Assembly: GCF_052180275.1 (NCBI RefSeq)
Contig: NZ_CP197465.1
Coordinates: forward strand, 5,084,001-5,148,000
DNA length: 64,000 bases
Direction: 5' to 3'
DNA from: Kumtagia sp052180275
GTDB lineage: Bacteria; Pseudomonadota; Alphaproteobacteria; Rhizobiales; Rhizobiaceae
Under the pieces are notes generated by a model, which saw only the letters and a list, made by a program, of their open reading frames with translations, made no database searches and was not told the origin of the DNA. Positions 52,274 through 60,607 of this stretch are shown piece by piece. Both the position numbers and the translations under genes were made by a program. Every line of letters starts with the position of its first letter. Within the stretch, counting starts at the first letter, position 1.

Positions 52274-53475
52274 GAACCGATGCCCTTCTGGCCGAAGCCT
52301 GAGAACGTCTTGTCGTCGCCGGCAATGCCGCCCGACGTTCCGCCGGACGACAGGCTGGACGATTGCTGCTTGGCGCGCTTGCGTTCGATCTCGACGCCGA
52401 CGCCGCCCGGTCCGAGCTCCAGCTTCTGCACGCTGACCGTCACCCGCATGACACGCGGGTCCTCCAGCACGACAGCCGCGACCTGTTCGGCCAGCGTCTC
52501 GCTCAACTCGACATGGCCGCGCGCCACGATGGTGCGGATGCCGTCGGTGATGATGTCGTAGGAGACGATGTGGCGCATGTCCTCGGGATTGCTGGTCATG
52601 CGCTGCACGTCGGCGGACACGTCGAACCGCACTTTTTGAGTGTGGCCGTGCTCGAAACTGTAGGCGCCGATCTGCACCGGCAGGACGAAATCGCGCACGA
52701 ATATCTTGTCGGTGCCGAGCGCCGGATCGCTGGCGCCCGGCGAATAGCCGCGCGCCGCCAGCAGCCGGTAGTCCACGGTCGCCGACTGGTCGAGCTGCCG
52801 CTCTTCCGGAATCAGCGAGCGGATACCGGCCACCGCCTCCGCGTCGATTGCGGCTGACCGCCCCGACTGGCCGCAGAGCGCGCCGCGAAAACCGAGGAAA
52901 TCCGGCGAGAACGGCAGCAGCCTCGGAATGTCCGGCGCTTCAAGCGAGCCGGCGAGGCCGACCTTCATGCCAAGCTCGCGCACTTTCGCCACGAAAGCCG
53001 GCATGCGCTCCGGCGGCATATGGTCGAGCAGCCGGCCGTTTGCCTTGTCGGCCGTATCGACCATCGCGGCATGGAAGCCGCTTTGCGCAAACACCGGCAG
53101 CAGGTTGAAATCGGGTTTCCGGTCAGCGAACAGCACGGCGACCAGTTTCGTGCGCCGGGCGAGCGGCGCCAGCGTGCGGGAACAGGCCGCCGCCTCGTCG
53201 GACGGGAAGAACCCGACCTTGACGTAGCCGACGCCGGTCGCCGCGATCTCCTCTGCCTTGGTGCGGATCGTATAGGGATGCATCGGCAGGTCGCCGCAGA
53301 CGGCGCTCGTCTCGGCGCGCATGCCCACGGCTGAAACCGTCTCGCGGATCACATCCGTCGCCACGGCGCCGAGCGCGCCCGCCTTCGGGTCTTTCAAGTC
53401 AATGATGTCCGCGCCGCCGGAAATCGCGATCTCGGCTTCGGCGACGCCGGTGACGCTGGCCAGCATCTTGGTCAT
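52270..53475 (-). CDS. Fused (5-formylfuran-3-yl)methyl phosphate synthase (MfnB-like) and dihydroneopterin-aldolase-like (FolB) protein
   Basis: 401 residues. Residues 1 to about 235 match MfnB/DUF556: ISGGADIIDLKDPKAGALG with the likely Schiff-base Lys28, VGYVKVGFFPSDE, ELGMKVGLAGSLEA and FLGFRGALC; MfnB condenses two glyceraldehyde-3-phosphates to the furan precursor. Residues about 265-365 are FolB-like (IFVRDFVLPVQIGAYSFEHG, VSYDIITDGIRTIVARGHVEL), a pterin aldolase or epimerase fold. A Ser/Gly tail ends it. The fusion links furan and pterin branches in one polypeptide. The ATGA overlap with the upstream DUF3280-like gene fixes the start. Confidence 0.9.
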   Translation of the reverse strand: MTKMLASVTGVAEAEIAISGGADIIDLKDPKAGALGAVATDVIRETVSAVGMRAETSAVCGDLPMHPYTIRTKAEEIAATGVGYVKVGFFPSDEAAACSRTLAPLARRTKLVAVLFADRKPDFNLLPVFAQSGFHAAMVDTADKANGRLLDHMPPERMPAFVAKVRELGMKVGLAGSLEAPDIPRLLPFSPDFLGFRGALCGQSGRSAAIDAEAVAGIRSLIPEERQLDQSATVDYRLLAARGYSPGASDPALGTDKIFVRDFVLPVQIGAYSFEHGHTQKVRFDVSADVQRMTSNPEDMRHIVSYDIITDGIRTIVARGHVELSETLAEQVAAVVLEDPRVMRVTVSVQKLELGPGGVGVEIERKRAKQQSSSLSSGGTSGGIAGDDKTFSGFGQKGIGS

Positions 53476-54014
53476 TTCTTGAACTTCTCCAGCCTTGCGG
53501 ACAGCACGTTGCGATAGAGATAGCTGATGGCGCGCCGCCAGGATTCGTCGGTGTTCCCGCGCATGTCCACCACCGCACTGGTCAGCGGCGTGGACGTCGC
53601 GGCGTCACGCACCCGGACATTCATGCTGAGCACAAGTTCGGAGACCTTGTAGACGACACCGGTCACCGCATAGTCAGCGCCGAGTTCGCGCGCAAAATCG
53701 TCGGTGCAATCGCCGCAGGATTGCAGATTGGCGGCGGCAACCTTTGCCGCGACGGGCGCGGTGTCGATCACCTCGAAGCCCGACTTGGCCAGAGAATCGC
53801 GCAAATCCCGCGTCACCTCGTCCAGCCGCTTCTGCTCGGCCACATGCTTGTCCGGCGTGCCGGGCACGACATCGCCCTGCGCCAGTTCGAAGGGGAACAC
53901 CGCGACCTTCTGCCCCGCGGCCGCCGCACCCGTCAAAACGCAGATGCCGAAAGCTGCCGCAAAAAGTGAACTTATAGGGGTTGCGATTGTATGAAGCTTG
54001 GCTAAGCTCATCAT
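53472..54014 (-). CDS. Secreted DUF3280/DUF2380-like protein
   Basis: 180 residues with a signal peptide (SSLFAAAFGICVLTGAAAAG), then VAVFPFELAQGDVVPGT, LRDSLAKSGFEVIDTAPV, LQSCGDCTDDFARELGADYAVTG and VDMRGNTDESWRRAISYLYR. This resembles periplasmic TolB-like/DUF3280 proteins found beside PQQ-dependent alcohol oxidation genes. CGDC could be a redox or metal pair. It is divergent from the PQQ cluster (59 bp) yet shares ATGA with mfnB-folB, so it leads the methylofuran operon. Start ATG 54014 or 54011. Confidence 0.8.
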   Translation of the reverse strand: MMSLAKLHTIATPISSLFAAAFGICVLTGAAAAGQKVAVFPFELAQGDVVPGTPDKHVAEQKRLDEVTRDLRDSLAKSGFEVIDTAPVAAKVAAANLQSCGDCTDDFARELGADYAVTGVVYKVSELVLSMNVRVRDAATSTPLTSAVVDMRGNTDESWRRAISYLYRNVLSARLEKFKK

Positions 54015-54072
54015 GGCACCGGAATTTCGTAGCGTTTTGCCCCGCTTAGGCGGGGCGGCGAGGCATTTGGAT

Positions 54073-55329
54073 ATGAAGAGCATGGTGCCGAATACTCTTG
54101 CCATCTTCATCGGACTTTTTTTGGCGAGCGTCAACGTATGCGCGGTTGTCGCCCAGGAAACCGCGCCGCAGCCCAAGGCGGAAGCACCGGCGAAGAAGCC
54201 CGAAAAACCGGCGGTCGACATAAAGCTCGGCTATCTCAGAGCCTACGAGCCGCAACTGGCGCTGTCGGTGCTCGACATCGCGCCGCGCGACGAGGGCGTG
54301 GCCGGTGCCAACGTGGCGATCGCCGACAACAACACGACCGGAAAGTTCCTCAACCAGAAGTTTACGCTTGACGTGACCGAGGTGAAGCCCGACGCCGACG
54401 TCGTTCCGGTGTTCAACGAGATGGTCGCCAAGGGCGATCGCTACGTGCTGACCGATCTTTCGGCAAAACAGCTTCTGTCGATCGCCGACATCGCCCGCGA
54501 CAATGGCGTGCTGCTGTTCAATGTCGGCGCCACCGACGACAGTCTGCGCGAGGAAGAGTGCCGGGTGAACGTCTTCCACACCGCGCCAACCCGCAGCATG
54601 CTGGCCGACGGGCTGGCGCAGTACCTGATCTGGAAGCAATGGCGCAAATGGGTGCTGGTCTATGGTTCGCACGAGCGCGACCAGCTTTTTGCAGACGCGC
54701 TGCGCCGCGCCGCCACCCGCTTCGGCGGCGAGATCGTGGCGGAAAAGGAATTCAAGGACACCGGCACGGCGCGGCGCACCGATTCCGGCGTGGTACAGAT
54801 CCAGCGTCAATTGCCCGTCTTCATGCAGGACCTGCCCGACCATGACGTCGTGCTTGTCGCCGACGAGAGCGAGGTGTTCGGCACCTACGTCCCCTTCCGC
54901 ACCTGGATCCCGCGGCCGGTCGCCGGCACGGCGGGGCTCACACCTTCCGGCTGGCACCCGGCCAGCGAACAATGGGGCGGCTCGCAGATCCAGAACCGTT
55001 TTGCCAAGGCCAGCGGCCGGCGCATGCTGTCGAAGGACATGGCCGCGTGGACGGCGGCGCGCATCATCGGCGACGCCGCCACCCGCACCCAGGGCGGAGA
55101 TCCAGCCAAGATCGAGGCGTTCATCCGCGACGACAAATTCTCCATCGCCGCTTTCAAGGGCCAGAAGCTGACGTTTCGCAAATGGAACTGGCAGCTTCGC
55201 CAGCCGATCTTTTTGGGCGACGGCCGCTCGGTGGTGACGACCTCGCCACAGGAAGGGTTTCTGCACCAGTTTTCCGAACTCGACACGCTGGGCGTCGACC
55301 AGCCCGAGACCAAGTGCGTGCTGAAATAA
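54073..55329 (+). CDS. ABC transporter substrate-binding protein of the PQQ-alcohol-dehydrogenase-associated system
   Basis: 418 residues; signal peptide (IFIGLFLASVNVCAVVAQ), a Lys/Pro/Ala-rich linker, then a type I periplasmic fold (KLGYLRAYEPQLALSVLDI, VPVFNEMVAKGDRYVLTDLS, WRKWVLVYGSHERDQLF). It matches the TIGR03863-type protein that always accompanies the beta-propeller and ABC genes downstream. The solute is unknown; an alcohol or the PQQ/metal cofactor has been considered for such systems. ATG 54073 opens the signal peptide. Confidence 0.88.
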   Translation: MKSMVPNTLAIFIGLFLASVNVCAVVAQETAPQPKAEAPAKKPEKPAVDIKLGYLRAYEPQLALSVLDIAPRDEGVAGANVAIADNNTTGKFLNQKFTLDVTEVKPDADVVPVFNEMVAKGDRYVLTDLSAKQLLSIADIARDNGVLLFNVGATDDSLREEECRVNVFHTAPTRSMLADGLAQYLIWKQWRKWVLVYGSHERDQLFADALRRAATRFGGEIVAEKEFKDTGTARRTDSGVVQIQRQLPVFMQDLPDHDVVLVADESEVFGTYVPFRTWIPRPVAGTAGLTPSGWHPASEQWGGSQIQNRFAKASGRRMLSKDMAAWTAARIIGDAATRTQGGDPAKIEAFIRDDKFSIAAFKGQKLTFRKWNWQLRQPIFLGDGRSVVTTSPQEGFLHQFSELDTLGVDQPETKCVLK

Positions 55330-55352
55330 CAATGACTAACGGGAGGAATTTG

Positions 55353-56327
55353 ATGCGAACGAGCCTTTCCGCGCTCGCCCTGATGGCGGGGCTGGGATTT
55401 CTGGCCAGCCCGGCCTCGGCCTACACGGTCTACGTCTCCAACGAGAAGGACAACACCGTCACCGTCCTCGACTCGGCGACCATGCAGGTCACCAAGACCA
55501 TCAATGTCGGCCAGCGGCCGCGCGGCATCACCATCTCGCATGACGGAAAGTTCGTCTATCTCTGCGCCAGCGACGACGACACGATCGAGGTGATCGACAC
55601 GGCAACCTTGCAGATCGTTGACACGCTGCCCTCCGGTCCCGATCCGGAACTCTTCGTGCTGTCGCCCGACGGCAAGACGCTCTACGTCGCCAACGAGGAC
55701 GACAACCTCGTCACCGTGATCGACCTGGAGTCGAAAGCGGTGCTGTCCGAAATCCCGGTCGGCGTCGAGCCGGAGGGCATGGGCGTCAGCCCCGACGGCA
55801 AGACCATCGTCAACACGTCGGAAACGACGAACATGGCGCATTTCATCGACGCGTCGACGCATGAGATCACCGACAATGTGCTGGTCGATTCCAGGCCGCG
55901 CTTCGTCGAGTTCAAGCCGGACGGGTCGGAGGCCTGGGTCAGCGCCGAGATCGGCGGCACGGTGTCGATCATCGACAATGCGACGCGCGAGGTGAAGCAC
56001 AAGATCACCTTCGAGATTCCCGGCCTGCGTTCCGAGGCGATCCAGCCGGTCGGCATCCGCATCACCGCCGACGGCAAGAAGGCCTATGTGGCGCTTGGAC
56101 CCGCCAATCGCGTCGCGGTGGTCAACACCGAGACCTACGAGGTCGAGAAATACGTGCTGGTCGGCCAGCGCGTCTGGCAGCTCGCCTTCACGCCGGACCA
56201 GAAGACCATCATCTCGACCAACGGCGTGTCCAACGACATCACCTTCATCGACGCGGCGACCGACGAGCCGGTGCAGTCGGTGACGGTGGGGGCGCTGCCG
56301 TGGGGCGTGGTCGTTTCCCCGAACTGA
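55353..56327 (+). CDS. YVTN beta-propeller protein associated with PQQ-dependent catabolism
   Basis: 324 residues; signal peptide to ASPASA, then seven repeats of the kind VYVSNEKDNTVTVLDSAT, VYLCASDDDTIEVIDTAT and LYVANEDDNLVTVIDLES, i.e. a complete seven-bladed propeller (TIGR03866-like). Likely periplasmic scaffold or binding protein. GGGAGG lies before ATG 55353; 23 nt after the SBP stop. Confidence 0.92.
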   Translation: MRTSLSALALMAGLGFLASPASAYTVYVSNEKDNTVTVLDSATMQVTKTINVGQRPRGITISHDGKFVYLCASDDDTIEVIDTATLQIVDTLPSGPDPELFVLSPDGKTLYVANEDDNLVTVIDLESKAVLSEIPVGVEPEGMGVSPDGKTIVNTSETTNMAHFIDASTHEITDNVLVDSRPRFVEFKPDGSEAWVSAEIGGTVSIIDNATREVKHKITFEIPGLRSEAIQPVGIRITADGKKAYVALGPANRVAVVNTETYEVEKYVLVGQRVWQLAFTPDQKTIISTNGVSNDITFIDAATDEPVQSVTVGALPWGVVVSPN

Positions 56328-56365
56328 GAAAAAGAATCAGGCAACCAGCAAAAGGGTAGGAAATC

Positions 56366-56866
56366 ATGAGAAAATTTCGGGCAATCGCTTTCGCGTCGCT
56401 GATCGGGCTGGCGTTCGCGCACGGGCAGGTGTGGGCGCAGGACGCGGACGACGATGACGACGACGACAAGCCCGCCGCAGCCGAACAGGCCGCTCCTGCC
56501 GCCGCCGAGAAACCGACGCGCGCCAGCAAGGATGTGCCGGAACTCATCCTCGGCTCGAAGGAAGACCAGTTCACCGTCAACCAGAAGGATTTCAATCTGA
56601 TCGCCGGCCAGGGCTACCGCTGGAAGATCACGGCGGCGGGCGGGTTGGAATACAAGTTCAACACCGACCTGTTCCGCAACGTCTGGAACAACCAGATCGT
56701 CATCAGCGACCTCGAGGTCCACATGAACGGTGCGCCGGCCTGGCTGGAATTCGACGCCGACGGCACCATCCAGGTGCAGTTCACCACGGTGCGTCCAGGC
56801 ATCTACACCTGGTCGGTGCCGGACCTCGCCGACAAGGGCATGAAAGGCACCATTACCATAAAGTAG
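56366..56866 (+). CDS. Secreted cupredoxin-like protein of the PQQ cluster
   Basis: 166 residues. After the signal peptide (FAHGQVWAQ) there is an acidic run of eight Asp/Glu-type residues (DADDDDDDD) and an Ala-rich linker (to about residue 55), then a beta-sandwich (FTVNQKDFNLIAGQGYRWKI, SDLEVHMNGAPAWLEF, RPGIYTWSVPDLADKG). A cupredoxin fold is suggested, but the Cys-His-Met copper site is not evident. The acidic run could bind Ca2+ or lanthanide, metals used by PQQ dehydrogenases; that is inference. Co-directional with the propeller and ABC genes. Confidence 0.8.
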   Translation: MRKFRAIAFASLIGLAFAHGQVWAQDADDDDDDDKPAAAEQAAPAAAEKPTRASKDVPELILGSKEDQFTVNQKDFNLIAGQGYRWKITAAGGLEYKFNTDLFRNVWNNQIVISDLEVHMNGAPAWLEFDADGTIQVQFTTVRPGIYTWSVPDLADKGMKGTITIK

Positions 56867-56924
56867 GAACTGGCATGGGCCGCCTGCCGCGCTAGTTTCG
56901 GCTGCGCGGCGGGAGGGCGCACGA

Positions 56925-57695
56925 ATGCAACAGATGACCGCCCTCGACCAGGCAAACGGCATCGCGGCGCTCGACGTCGCCGCCGTCAGCCATGCCTATG
57001 GCCCCAAGAAAGCGCTGGACAACGTCTCCTTTGCCATCGCACCCGGCACCTTCACCGTGCTGCTCGGGCTCAACGGCGCCGGCAAGACCACGCTGTTCTC
57101 GCTGATCAGCCATCTCTACGACACGCGGCAAGGCAAGATCCGCATCTTCGGCCATGACGTGACGCGGGCTTCCGGCGAGGCGCTGCGGCGGCTGGGCATC
57201 GTCTTCCAGGCGCGCACGCTCGACCTCGACCTCAGCGTCCACCAGAACCTTTCCTACCATGCCTCCCTGCACGGCATCGGCTCCGGCGAGGCCCGAAAGC
57301 GCATCGGCGCGGTGCTGGAGACCGTCGACATGGCGAGCCGCCTGCATGACAAGGCGCGCAGCCTGTCGGGCGGCCAGATGCGGCGCGTCGAGATCGCGCG
57401 TGCTTTGCTGCATCGGCCGCATCTGCTGTTGCTCGACGAAGCGACGGTCGGACTGGATGTCCAGTCGCGCGCGGGCATTTTGGCCGACATCCGCCGGCTG
57501 GTGGCGACGGAGGGCATCAGCGCATTCTGGGCGACACATCTGATCGACGAGGTGGACGAGCGCGACCATGTCGTGGTGCTTTCGGAGGGCAAGGTCGTCG
57601 CCAAGGGCGTCGTGGCTGATGTCATTGCTTCGACCGGATCGAAGACAATCGGCGAGGCGTTTTCGGCGCTTACGGGCAAGAGGGCGCGGGGATGA
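56925..57695 (+). CDS. ABC transporter ATPase of the PQQ-associated system
   Basis: 256 residues, TIGR03864-like: Walker A LGLNGAGKTTLFSLISHL, Q-loop IVFQARTLDLDLSVHQN, signature LSGGQMRRVEIARAL, Walker B LLLLDEATVGLDVQS, H-loop FWATHLIDEVDERD. ABC-2 type export ATPase by similarity, pairing with the permease at 57817. Separated from it by 121 bp containing small GC-rich dyads but no gene. Confidence 0.92.
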   Translation: MQQMTALDQANGIAALDVAAVSHAYGPKKALDNVSFAIAPGTFTVLLGLNGAGKTTLFSLISHLYDTRQGKIRIFGHDVTRASGEALRRLGIVFQARTLDLDLSVHQNLSYHASLHGIGSGEARKRIGAVLETVDMASRLHDKARSLSGGQMRRVEIARALLHRPHLLLLDEATVGLDVQSRAGILADIRRLVATEGISAFWATHLIDEVDERDHVVVLSEGKVVAKGVVADVIASTGSKTIGEAFSALTGKRARG

Positions 57696-57816
57696 ACTCT
57701 ATCGCCCATGGAATTTATCCGCTCCGATCCGGCTTCGCCGGCTCGTTCCGGCGTCTCGCCGCAGGCGAGGCTTGGAGGATCACTCGCCCAAGCAAACAGC
57801 GCGCGGAGGCTGCCCC

Positions 57817-58668
57817 ATGACCCTCTCCGCCGCGCCCCTGCCCGCCCCAGCCTTCGGCCTCTACAACTACCTGGTCTGCCTGAAAGGCGTCCTTGTCCGC
57901 GAGGGACTACGCTTCCTCAACCAGCGCGAACGCTTCATCTCGTCGCTGGTGCGGCCGCTGCTGTGGCTGTTCATCTTCGCGGCCGGCTTCCGCCAGGTGC
58001 TCGGCGTGTCGATCATCCCGCCCTACAAGACCTACGTGCTCTACGAGGTCTACATCACGCCGGGACTGTGCGGCATGATCCTGTTGTTTTCCGGCATGCA
58101 GTCGTCGCTGTCGATGGTCTACGACCGCGAGATGGGCAACATGCGCACGCTGCTGGTCAGCCCCTTCCCGCGCTGGTTCCTGCTGGTGTCGAAACTGCTC
58201 GCCGGCGTCGTCGTGTCGCTGGCGCAGGTCTATGTCTTCCTCGCTGTCGCCTGGTTCTGGGGCGTCAAGGCGCCGCCGATCGGCTATCTGATGGTGCTGC
58301 CGGCGCTGTTCCTCGCCGGGCTGATGCTGGGCGCACTCGGCCTGCTGCTGTCGTCGGTGATCAAGCAGTTGGAGAATTTCGCCGGCGTCATGAACTTCGT
58401 GATTTTTCCGATGTATTTCGCCTCGCCGGCGCTCTATCCGCTTTGGCGCGTGCAGGAATCAAGCCCCCTGCTCCACAGGATCTGCCAGCTCAACCCGTTC
58501 ACCTACGCGGTCGAGCTGATCCGTTTCGCCTTCTACGGGCAAGTCGAATGGGTATCGCTGGCAGTGGTGGTCGGCTTCACGGCGATTTTCCTGGCCGCCG
58601 CAATCATCGCCTACGACCCGTCGCGCGGACTGGTCATCCGCAAACAGGATACGGGAGGAAACGGCTGA
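57817..58668 (+). CDS. ABC-2 type permease of the PQQ-associated system (PedC-like)
   Basis: 283 residues with six membrane segments: RPLLWLFIFAAGFRQVLGVS, VYITPGLCGMILLFSGM, LLAGVVVSLAQVYVFLAVAW, MVLPALFLAGLMLGALGLLL, NFVIFPMYFASPALYPLW and LAVVVGFTAIFLAAAIIAY. The conserved MVYDREMGNMRTLLVSPFPR loop is typical of ABC-2 exporters such as NodJ/PedC. GGAGG precedes the ATG by 6 nt. Its stop overlaps the next start (TGATG). Confidence 0.92.
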   Translation: MTLSAAPLPAPAFGLYNYLVCLKGVLVREGLRFLNQRERFISSLVRPLLWLFIFAAGFRQVLGVSIIPPYKTYVLYEVYITPGLCGMILLFSGMQSSLSMVYDREMGNMRTLLVSPFPRWFLLVSKLLAGVVVSLAQVYVFLAVAWFWGVKAPPIGYLMVLPALFLAGLMLGALGLLLSSVIKQLENFAGVMNFVIFPMYFASPALYPLWRVQESSPLLHRICQLNPFTYAVELIRFAFYGQVEWVSLAVVVGFTAIFLAAAIIAYDPSRGLVIRKQDTGGNG

Positions 58669-59462
58669 TGCAAATGAATGCCCCCTCCACCGCCTCCGGC
58701 GGTCCCACTCCCCCGCTTCGCAGGGGAGGATCCAAGGTCGCGGCCGGCTGCAGCGTCGATCCTCCCCCGTTTACGGGGGAGGGACACCACGCGAAGCCTG
58801 GTGGAGGGGGCGTCACCGGTCGTCCCTCAGTTTACCGGCACGGTCTGCAAACCCTCATCGCTTACCTACTATTCCTCGCCCTCCCCGCCTCCACCCTGGC
58901 AGCCCAGAAACAGGACGCCGACTGGCCCTGCATCCAGCGAAAGGTGCCGGAACTGTCGCTCGGCCAGATCTGGAACGGCCCCGAATTGCCGGCCTCCGCC
59001 GCCGGCTGGTCGCAGGACGGAGACATCGACACGCTGGTGCGCGAACTGGCGGCACGGCGCGTGCCGGTCGCCGAGGCGGAGCAGGAGATCCGCGATTTCG
59101 CCGCTGCGCTGCCGAAGGACAAGGCACAGGAGCAACTCGCAAAACTGTTCCAGGGCCTGTTCGACCACATGAACGGCGAGCGCGCGCAGGTGATGTCCGG
59201 CATCGGGCGTTATGCGCGCAACCAGATCCAATTGGCGGAACGGCTGCGCAAGGAAGGCTCGGAGGTCGACGCCATGCGCGCCAAGGCGGATGCCGACCCA
59301 GGCGAGATCGCGCGGCGGACCGACCGGCTGGTGTTCGAAACCCGCATCTTCGACGAGCGCGTGCAGTCGCTGACCTATGTCTGCGAGGTGCCGACGCTGA
59401 TCGAGCAGCGGCTCTATGCGCTGGCGAAGGTGGTGGCGGAGGAGATGAAGAAGGGGCAGTAG
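58668..59462 (+). CDS. Hypothetical exported protein of the PQQ cluster with a repeat-encoded N-terminal extension
   Basis: 264 residues. The start (TGATG overlap, GGGAGG upstream) is followed after four codons by about 45 residues encoded by a family C palindrome (ASGGPTPPLRRGG, DPPPFTGEG), and only then by a signal-like hydrophobic segment LIAYLLFLALPASTLAAQ at about 64-81. The mature part is helical (ADWPCIQRKVPELSLGQIW, ELAARRVPVAEAEQEIRDF, MNGERAQVMSGIGRYARNQI) with two Cys. No in-frame ATG/GTG/TTG lies between repeat and signal. Its stop codon lies in an octamer array. Function unknown, found with PQQ-linked ABC genes. Confidence 0.8.
   Translation: MQMNAPSTASGGPTPPLRRGGSKVAAGCSVDPPPFTGEGHHAKPGGGGVTGRPSVYRHGLQTLIAYLLFLALPASTLAAQKQDADWPCIQRKVPELSLGQIWNGPELPASAAGWSQDGDIDTLVRELAARRVPVAEAEQEIRDFAAALPKDKAQEQLAKLFQGLFDHMNGERAQVMSGIGRYARNQIQLAERLRKEGSEVDAMRAKADADPGEIARRTDRLVFETRIFDERVQSLTYVCEVPTLIEQRLYALAKVVAEEMKKGQ
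58680..58812. repeat. Inverted repeat family C, copy 2, read in frame at the N-terminus of the 58668 protein
   Basis: Begins GCCCCCTCCACCGCCTCCGG and ends CTGGTGGAGGGGGCG; the inner part has CCCCGCTTCGCAGGGGAGG. Arms are less perfect than in the copy at 7429. It is stop-free in the frame of the host gene and separates start codon from signal peptide. Confidence 0.85.
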
Positions 59463-59503
59463 GGCAGTAGGGCAGTAGGGCAGTAGGGCAGTAGGGCAGT
59501 AGG
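59454..59503. repeat. Six tandem copies of GGGCAGTA plus GG
   Basis: Six exact 8-bp units (59454-59501) followed by GG. The first unit supplies the final Gly-Gln and TAG stop of the preceding gene. The exact reverse complement, also six units, lies at 59598-59645, so the two arrays can pair in a stem of about 50 bp with a loop of about 95 nt. Confidence 0.92.
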
Positions 59504-59597
59504 AAAGAGATTGCGATTTCACGAGGCAGTCAACGGATCGCAGCTACAGCGCTTCTTTTGGACGAGTCTCAAGCCCAATGCCGAGAGCGGACATACC

Positions 59598-59645
59598 TAC
59601 TGCCCTACTGCCCTACTGCCCTACTGCCCTACTGCCCTACTGCCC
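59598..59645. repeat. Six tandem copies of TACTGCCC (inverse of the array at 59454)
   Basis: Exact complement array, six units, preceded by CC. The cbbR stop codon on the minus strand (CTA at 59629-59631) and its last residues GRAVGQ are encoded inside it, mirroring the GQ-stop of the convergent gene. The loop 59504-59597 contains no gene. The structure probably acts as a bidirectional terminator. Confidence 0.92.
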
Positions 59646-60585
59646 TACCCGTCTCCGGATACAGCTTCCCCAGCAGCGGCAGGTACATCGCGCCCTTGCG
59701 CATGAGAAAATCGTGAAAAGTCTGCATGGCCGGCGAGACCGCGCGGTCGGCGCGCATCACGCCGAACCATTGCCGGCGGATCGGCATGCCGGCCACGTCG
59801 AGCACCACTAGCCGCCCCCATTCCACCTCCGCCGCGATGGTGTGGGCGGAGATGAAGGCGATACCCAGCCCCGCCATGACCGCCTGCTTGATGGTCTCGT
59901 TCGAACCCATCTCGACGCCGAGATCGTCGATGCGGCCGGGAATCTCGCTGAAAAAAATCTCCAGCGAGATGCGTGTACCCGACCCCGGCTCGCGGATCAA
60001 AAAATCCTCTTCGGCGATGCGCTCCTTGGAGATGTCGCGCACCGTCGCCAGCGGATGGTCGGGCGGCGCGACGATGACCAGCGGGTGATCGCCGAAGGCC
60101 GAGGCGCGCACCGGCACGTCCTTGGTCGGGCGGCCCATCAGCACGACATCGACATCGTGGTTCTTCAGATTGGCGATGGTCTCGGCCCGGTTGCCGATCA
60201 GCAGCCGCATGTCGATGTCGGGATATTCCTTCATGAAGGCCGCCATCAGCCGCGGCGCGAAATACTTTGCCGTCGACACCACGCCCAGCCGCAGGCTGCC
60301 GGCGCGCAGGCCTTTTATGGCGTCGACCTGGTCCTCGAGCATGCGCAGCCGCTCGTCGATCACCCGCGCGGTCTCGACGAAGGCCAGTCCTGCGGCAGTG
60401 GGACGCATGCCATCCGTGGTGCGGTCGAACAGCGCCAGCCCGATTTCCTCCTCCAGTTGCCGCAACTGGATCGTCACGGCCGGGGGCGACAGGCCCAAGG
60501 CATTGGCGGCATTGACGATTTTTCCGCCGGAAACGATCGCCTGTACGGCGCGCAGATGCTTGAGGGTCAGGTTGCGCATGCGCAA
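59629..60585 (-). CDS. cbbR: LysR-family regulator of the Calvin-cycle operon
   Basis: 318 residues. The N-terminal helix-turn-helix (LTLKHLRAVQAIVSGGKIVN, LGLSPPAVTIQLRQLEEEIG) and a C-terminal effector domain (LRLGVVSTAKYFAPRLMAAF, VMAGLGIAFISAHTIAAEVE) match CbbR. It is divergent from cbbF, as usual, and would activate the cbb operon in response to metabolites. Start at ATG 60585 or 60579. The last six residues derive from the tandem octamer array, so the C-terminus has been remodelled. Confidence 0.93.
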   Translation of the reverse strand: MRMRNLTLKHLRAVQAIVSGGKIVNAANALGLSPPAVTIQLRQLEEEIGLALFDRTTDGMRPTAAGLAFVETARVIDERLRMLEDQVDAIKGLRAGSLRLGVVSTAKYFAPRLMAAFMKEYPDIDMRLLIGNRAETIANLKNHDVDVVLMGRPTKDVPVRASAFGDHPLVIVAPPDHPLATVRDISKERIAEEDFLIREPGSGTRISLEIFFSEIPGRIDDLGVEMGSNETIKQAVMAGLGIAFISAHTIAAEVEWGRLVVLDVAGMPIRRQWFGVMRADRAVSPAMQTFHDFLMRKGAMYLPLLGKLYPETGRAVGQ

Positions 60586-60607
60586 GGCTAAGCAATTTTT
60601 AGTCTCA

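Noticed and set aside
59454..59645. Possible small CRISPR array
   Set aside because: Units are 8 bp with no spacers and the two arrays are inverse of each other; no cas genes.
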